This document shows positions 61,217-64,000 of a DNA stretch of 64,000 nt, piece after piece. Every line of letters starts with the position of its first letter. Positions within the stretch are counted from its first letter, which is position 1. The position numbers and the translations under genes are program-made. The notes under the pieces are model-generated. The model did not search any database. It was not told where the DNA came from and worked only from the letters and a program-made list of their open reading frames with translations. The stretch is from Flavisphingomonas formosensis (lineage in GTDB: Bacteria > Pseudomonadota > Alphaproteobacteria > Sphingomonadales > Sphingomonadaceae): positions 1-64,000 of the forward strand of contig NZ_WRPK01000012.1 of assembly GCF_009755815.1 (NCBI RefSeq). Direction: 5' to 3'.

Positions 61217-62338
61217 TCAATCCGCCAGAGCGAGCTCGGGCGCGGGCGCCAGATCTTCGAGCGGTACGAAATCGCAATCCAGCCCGAATAGGCGCGGACC
61301 CAACACCTCGAGGCTCTCGGGCCGGCGCAGCATCGGATCGGCCGAGAAACCGAGCACCTTCACCCGCTGCCCGTAAGTCAACATCTCCGCGGTCAGCGGC
61401 TCTGCGGATTCGCGGTCGAGCACCGAGATGAGATCCGGCACCATCGTCGCTGGCGCGCCGTTGTGGCGGGCGATGATGAATTCGTTGCGGATCTCGATGG
61501 TGAACCGATCGCTATCGTTGCGCAGATCCTGCAATGTCACGAGCCCCCAGTGCCAGCCATCGCGCGTTTCGTGGACGACGTCGCACACTTTCCCGTCGAA
61601 CAGGATACGCGCGACGCGGCCGTCATGGCCGTTGAGATAGGCGAGCAGCCGATCGAAGGGATTGCCGTCCTCGTCACGCCCCTTGCGGATTGCCTGTCCG
61701 ATGCCGAGCGCCTGGCTGAGCGTGCCGAGCACCGCACATTCGCGCACCTGCTTGCCGGTCATCGGATAGATCGCGCTGAACGCCATCGACCCCATCGCCG
61801 TCACGATCGAGCGGCACAGATCCTCCGCGGTACGATCGTTGACCGCATCAACGGTTACGATATTGCCGGCATCGTCCATCAGCAGGCAGGGCGTCGCCTT
61901 GACGCCATAGATGCTGAAGGTCGTCATCTCGAGCTGCGGCACGGCACGGCCGATGCCATCGGCATCCACCACCGGCACCCCACTGATCGCCGACAGAGCG
62001 AGCGGGAAGACCGAGTTGGCGCCGCCGATCTCGGCCGAGATGAGCGCATCGACGCGCCGGCCGTAAAAGGCCTCGGCACGGGCGAGCAGGCGCAGCAGCG
62101 TCTTTTCGCTGACGAGCTGCTCGACGATCACCGTGGGTGCGCCGATTCCTGCGATCGAGAGGACGAATGCATCGTCATCGAGCGCCTCCGGCGCGACGAC
62201 GCGCGGCACGCGGCCGTTGCGGATCTGCTCGCGCACGAAGAGTTCGCCGACATAGGGATCGCCGCCCCCGCCGGTGCCGAGCAGCACGGCACCGCGCGCC
62301 ATATCCTGCACATCCTGGGTTGTTTCGATGCTGACCAT
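61217..62338 (-). CDS. DUF917 family protein
   Basis: 373 residues. It opens DVQDMARGAVLLGTGGGGDP, and SAEIGGANSVFPLALSAISG is the other hallmark of the family. DUF917 proteins are commonly adjacent to hydantoinase/oxoprolinase-type genes, as here, and are thought to work with them; the biochemical role is unsettled. AGGAAAG precedes ATG 62338. The gene begins 25 bases after the hydantoinase-like stop and is followed two bases later by the MOSC-reductase fusion. Confidence 0.85.
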   Translation of the reverse strand: MVSIETTQDVQDMARGAVLLGTGGGGDPYVGELFVREQIRNGRVPRVVAPEALDDDAFVLSIAGIGAPTVIVEQLVSEKTLLRLLARAEAFYGRRVDALISAEIGGANSVFPLALSAISGVPVVDADGIGRAVPQLEMTTFSIYGVKATPCLLMDDAGNIVTVDAVNDRTAEDLCRSIVTAMGSMAFSAIYPMTGKQVRECAVLGTLSQALGIGQAIRKGRDEDGNPFDRLLAYLNGHDGRVARILFDGKVCDVVHETRDGWHWGLVTLQDLRNDSDRFTIEIRNEFIIARHNGAPATMVPDLISVLDRESAEPLTAEMLTYGQRVKVLGFSADPMLRRPESLEVLGPRLFGLDCDFVPLEDLAPAPELALAD

Positions 62339-62363
62339 CTGTTTCTTCTTTCCTGCTTGTTCG

Positions 62364-63932
62364 TCAGGCGACGGCGGCGAGCGGACCGACCGCACGCACC
62401 TTCACCTGCACCGAGCCGGATTTCATGTGCGTCATCGGCAGTTCCTGCAGATCGACGACCTCGACCGCATCTTCATTCGCTCCCGCCGCCACCGCGGCGG
62501 CGATCGCCTCCGCTCGGGCCTGCGCAAGCGCGCCGTCCCGGCCAAGCGAAACGAAGTCGTAGAGCTTGTCGATCCGGCCGCTCACCAGCGCGATCGCCGC
62601 ACCGACCGCGTTGGCGACCTCGGCATGGCGGGGGCGGATCACCTCCGACGCACCCTTGATCGCGCGGGATATGAGGATGTTGCCTCCGCCGACCAGGATC
62701 AGCGGTTGCGCCGCCGAACTGACCTTGATCTGGTCGATCGCTTCCTCGATCTGGCTGTGAATGTCGTCGAGCGCCGCAGAGACGAGCGCATCCGGAACGT
62801 CCGCGACGCGGACGGCCTCGCCGATGCCAGCCTGGCCGGCACGGACCGCAATGTCGGTGGCCGTGAGCGTGGCGCCGCCAAACACCCTTCCCTCCTCGCG
62901 TAACCGGAAACCGACCGAGCGCGGGCCGACCTTCGCGCCCTCCGCCGTCGGCACGACCAGGCTGCCGCCGCCGACGCCGATCGACAGCACGTCGGGCATT
63001 CGGAAATTCGTGCGCACGCCGCCGATCATGTTGGGCGCGGTCGTCTCACGCGGGAAACCGCCGCGCAGGAAGCCGACATCGGTGGTGGTGCCGCCGATAT
63101 CGGCGACGATCGCATCCTGCAGGCCACTCAGGAAAGCGGCGCCGCGAATGCTGTTGGTCGGCCCGGCCGAGCAGGTGAGGATCGGCAGGCGTGCCGCGAC
63201 CTCCGTACCGATCAGCGTACCCGAATTTTCGCTGATGTAGATGGGCGCGGTGATCGCCATATCGGCAAAGGCCTGGCGCAGCGAGGCGACGACCCGCTCG
63301 GCGAGTGCTGCGAGACTGGCATTGACGATCGCCGCATTCTCGCGATCGAGGATACCGATGCCGCCGACCTCGGACGAGAGGGTGATACGGGCACCAGCCA
63401 CAGTCGCCGCCACGATCGCGCCGGCCCGAATCTCGATATCCGGACGGATCGGCGCGAAGGTTGCCGAGATGGCAAAGGCGGACAGACCCGCTTTGGCTGC
63501 ATCCGCGGCCGCGGCTGCGACGGCATCCTCGTCGAGCGGCGCATAATCCTTGCCGCTGTAGAAGGAGCCGCCGCCGATCAGATAATGGCGGCCGCCCACT
63601 GCCTCCAGCGCATCCTCCGGCCAACCTGCGTAGGGCGGCACGCCGTCACCCGCCGGCAGGCCGACGCGGATCGCCGCGACCTGCGACAGATCGCGCCGCT
63701 GCACGAAGGCATTCACGAACTGGGTGGTGCCGATCATCACCGCATCGATCGCCGAAGGCTGCCCGCCATGTTGGGCGAGCAGCGAGCGCACCGCATCGAT
63801 CACCCCGTCCTTCACATTCTCGGTGGTGAAGCTCTTGGTGGCAGCGAGCACCTCCCGTCCGCGCATCAGCACGGCGTCGGTATTGGTGCCGCCGACATCG
63901 ATGCCGAGGCGGATCCGTCCGGATTCCATCAT
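62364..63932 (-). CDS. Hydantoinase/oxoprolinase family protein (HyuA-like)
   Basis: 522 residues with an ASKHA ATPase fold. The N-terminal phosphate loop is LGIDVGGTNTDAVLMRGREV, the second is IVADIGGTTTDVGFLRGGFP, and SIGVGGGSLVVP follows. ATP-dependent hydrolysis of cyclic amides (hydantoins, 5-oxoproline) is the family reaction. It is shorter than fused HyuA/OplAH proteins, and no HyuB subunit is in view. AGGAGA lies upstream of tandem ATG codons at 63932 and 63929. It probably follows the TonB receptor in one operon. Confidence 0.88.
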   Translation of the reverse strand: MMESGRIRLGIDVGGTNTDAVLMRGREVLAATKSFTTENVKDGVIDAVRSLLAQHGGQPSAIDAVMIGTTQFVNAFVQRRDLSQVAAIRVGLPAGDGVPPYAGWPEDALEAVGGRHYLIGGGSFYSGKDYAPLDEDAVAAAAADAAKAGLSAFAISATFAPIRPDIEIRAGAIVAATVAGARITLSSEVGGIGILDRENAAIVNASLAALAERVVASLRQAFADMAITAPIYISENSGTLIGTEVAARLPILTCSAGPTNSIRGAAFLSGLQDAIVADIGGTTTDVGFLRGGFPRETTAPNMIGGVRTNFRMPDVLSIGVGGGSLVVPTAEGAKVGPRSVGFRLREEGRVFGGATLTATDIAVRAGQAGIGEAVRVADVPDALVSAALDDIHSQIEEAIDQIKVSSAAQPLILVGGGNILISRAIKGASEVIRPRHAEVANAVGAAIALVSGRIDKLYDFVSLGRDGALAQARAEAIAAAVAAGANEDAVEVVDLQELPMTHMKSGSVQVKVRAVGPLAAVA

Positions 63933-63959
63933 CTTCTCCTGATACTATCCCGTCAGCCG

Positions 63960-64000
63960 TCAGAACTTGACGCGCGCTTCGACGCCGTAGGTACGCGGTC
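63960..64000 (-). CDS. C-terminus of a TonB-dependent receptor (cut by the window end)
   Basis: Only the last 12-13 codons are present: PRTYGVEARVKF then TGA (63962-63960). This is the usual final strand of a TonB-dependent receptor, with Tyr-Gly-Val and a terminal Phe as in the complete receptor at 43810. The stop is 27 bases before the hydantoinase-like start on the same strand, so the receptor likely leads that operon. Confidence 0.6.
   Translation of the reverse strand, partial: PRTYGVEARVKF

Noticed and set aside
1-64000. tRNA, rRNA, CRISPR arrays, prophage or plasmid replication genes
   Set aside because: None was recognised on either strand. Small structured RNAs could be missed by reading alone; a covariance-model scan would decide.

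Overview
The window looks like chromosome (or a large replicon) of a high-GC alphaproteobacterium, most likely a sphingomonad. The pointers are two TonB-dependent receptors, a DUF6481-type small Lys/Ala-rich protein, NodT-type RND outer-membrane factor, CaiB/HMG-CoA-lyase catabolic genes, and an intergenic element containing GGAAAAGTGGGAACCG, which is familiar from alphaproteobacterial genomes. No rRNA, tRNA, CRISPR array, integrase or intact insertion sequence was seen. All gene calls rest on reading the translated sequence; no database search was run.

Region 1 (about 1-20 kb) is an accessory-looking stress and energy-limitation block. It holds a tandem universal stress protein, a host-attachment-type protein, a zinc alcohol dehydrogenase, two flavodoxin-fold NAD(P)H:quinone oxidoreductases, PEP synthase, Hsp20, an input-less histidine kinase, an MgtA-type P-ATPase, a flippase-like membrane protein, a Pat-like ADP-forming acyl-CoA synthetase/GNAT fusion, and a LuxR/FixJ-type regulator. 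Three members are damaged: an N-terminal piece of a cyclic-glucan-synthase-like protein, a short erythromycin-esterase piece, and a one-base frameshift in the synthetase/GNAT gene.

Region 2 (20-28 kb) has a spermidine-synthase-like methyltransferase, a DUF6481 protein, and a complete tripartite RND efflux system (permease, lipoprotein adaptor, NodT-type outer membrane lipoprotein) around its TetR regulator, with two matching GTGAC-N14-GTCAC operators.

Region 3 (28-39 kb) is mixed: a three-gene translationally coupled operon with a thioesterase; HMG-CoA-lyase-like, CaiB-type CoA-transferase and threonine/serine dehydratase genes; an MmyB-like XRE regulator divergent from an atypical SDR; a ParD-like/methionine aminopeptidase pair with non-ATG starts; a DUF4262 gene interrupted by an in-frame TGA; another SDR; and a DHFR/RibD-like reductase.

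Region 4 (39-57 kb) is catabolic and transport: ornithine-cyclodeaminase family protein, GntR/UTRA regulator, PfkB kinase, TonB receptor with secreted amidohydrolase, SLC13-type permease, then amino acid permease, omega-amino-acid aminotransferase, MocR regulator, aldehyde dehydrogenase and TauE/SafE exporter. The last five resemble a module that takes nitrogen from taurine or beta-alanine and exports or oxidises the carbon skeleton. A small unknown protein coupled to a ferredoxin-NADP reductase follows.

Region 5 (57-64 kb) has a MATE exporter divergent from a CDF cation transporter, a dispersed repeat and strong terminator hairpin, then a minus-strand operon: TonB receptor (C-terminus only in the window), hydantoinase/oxoprolinase-like protein, DUF917 protein, and a MOSC-reductase-ferredoxin fusion.
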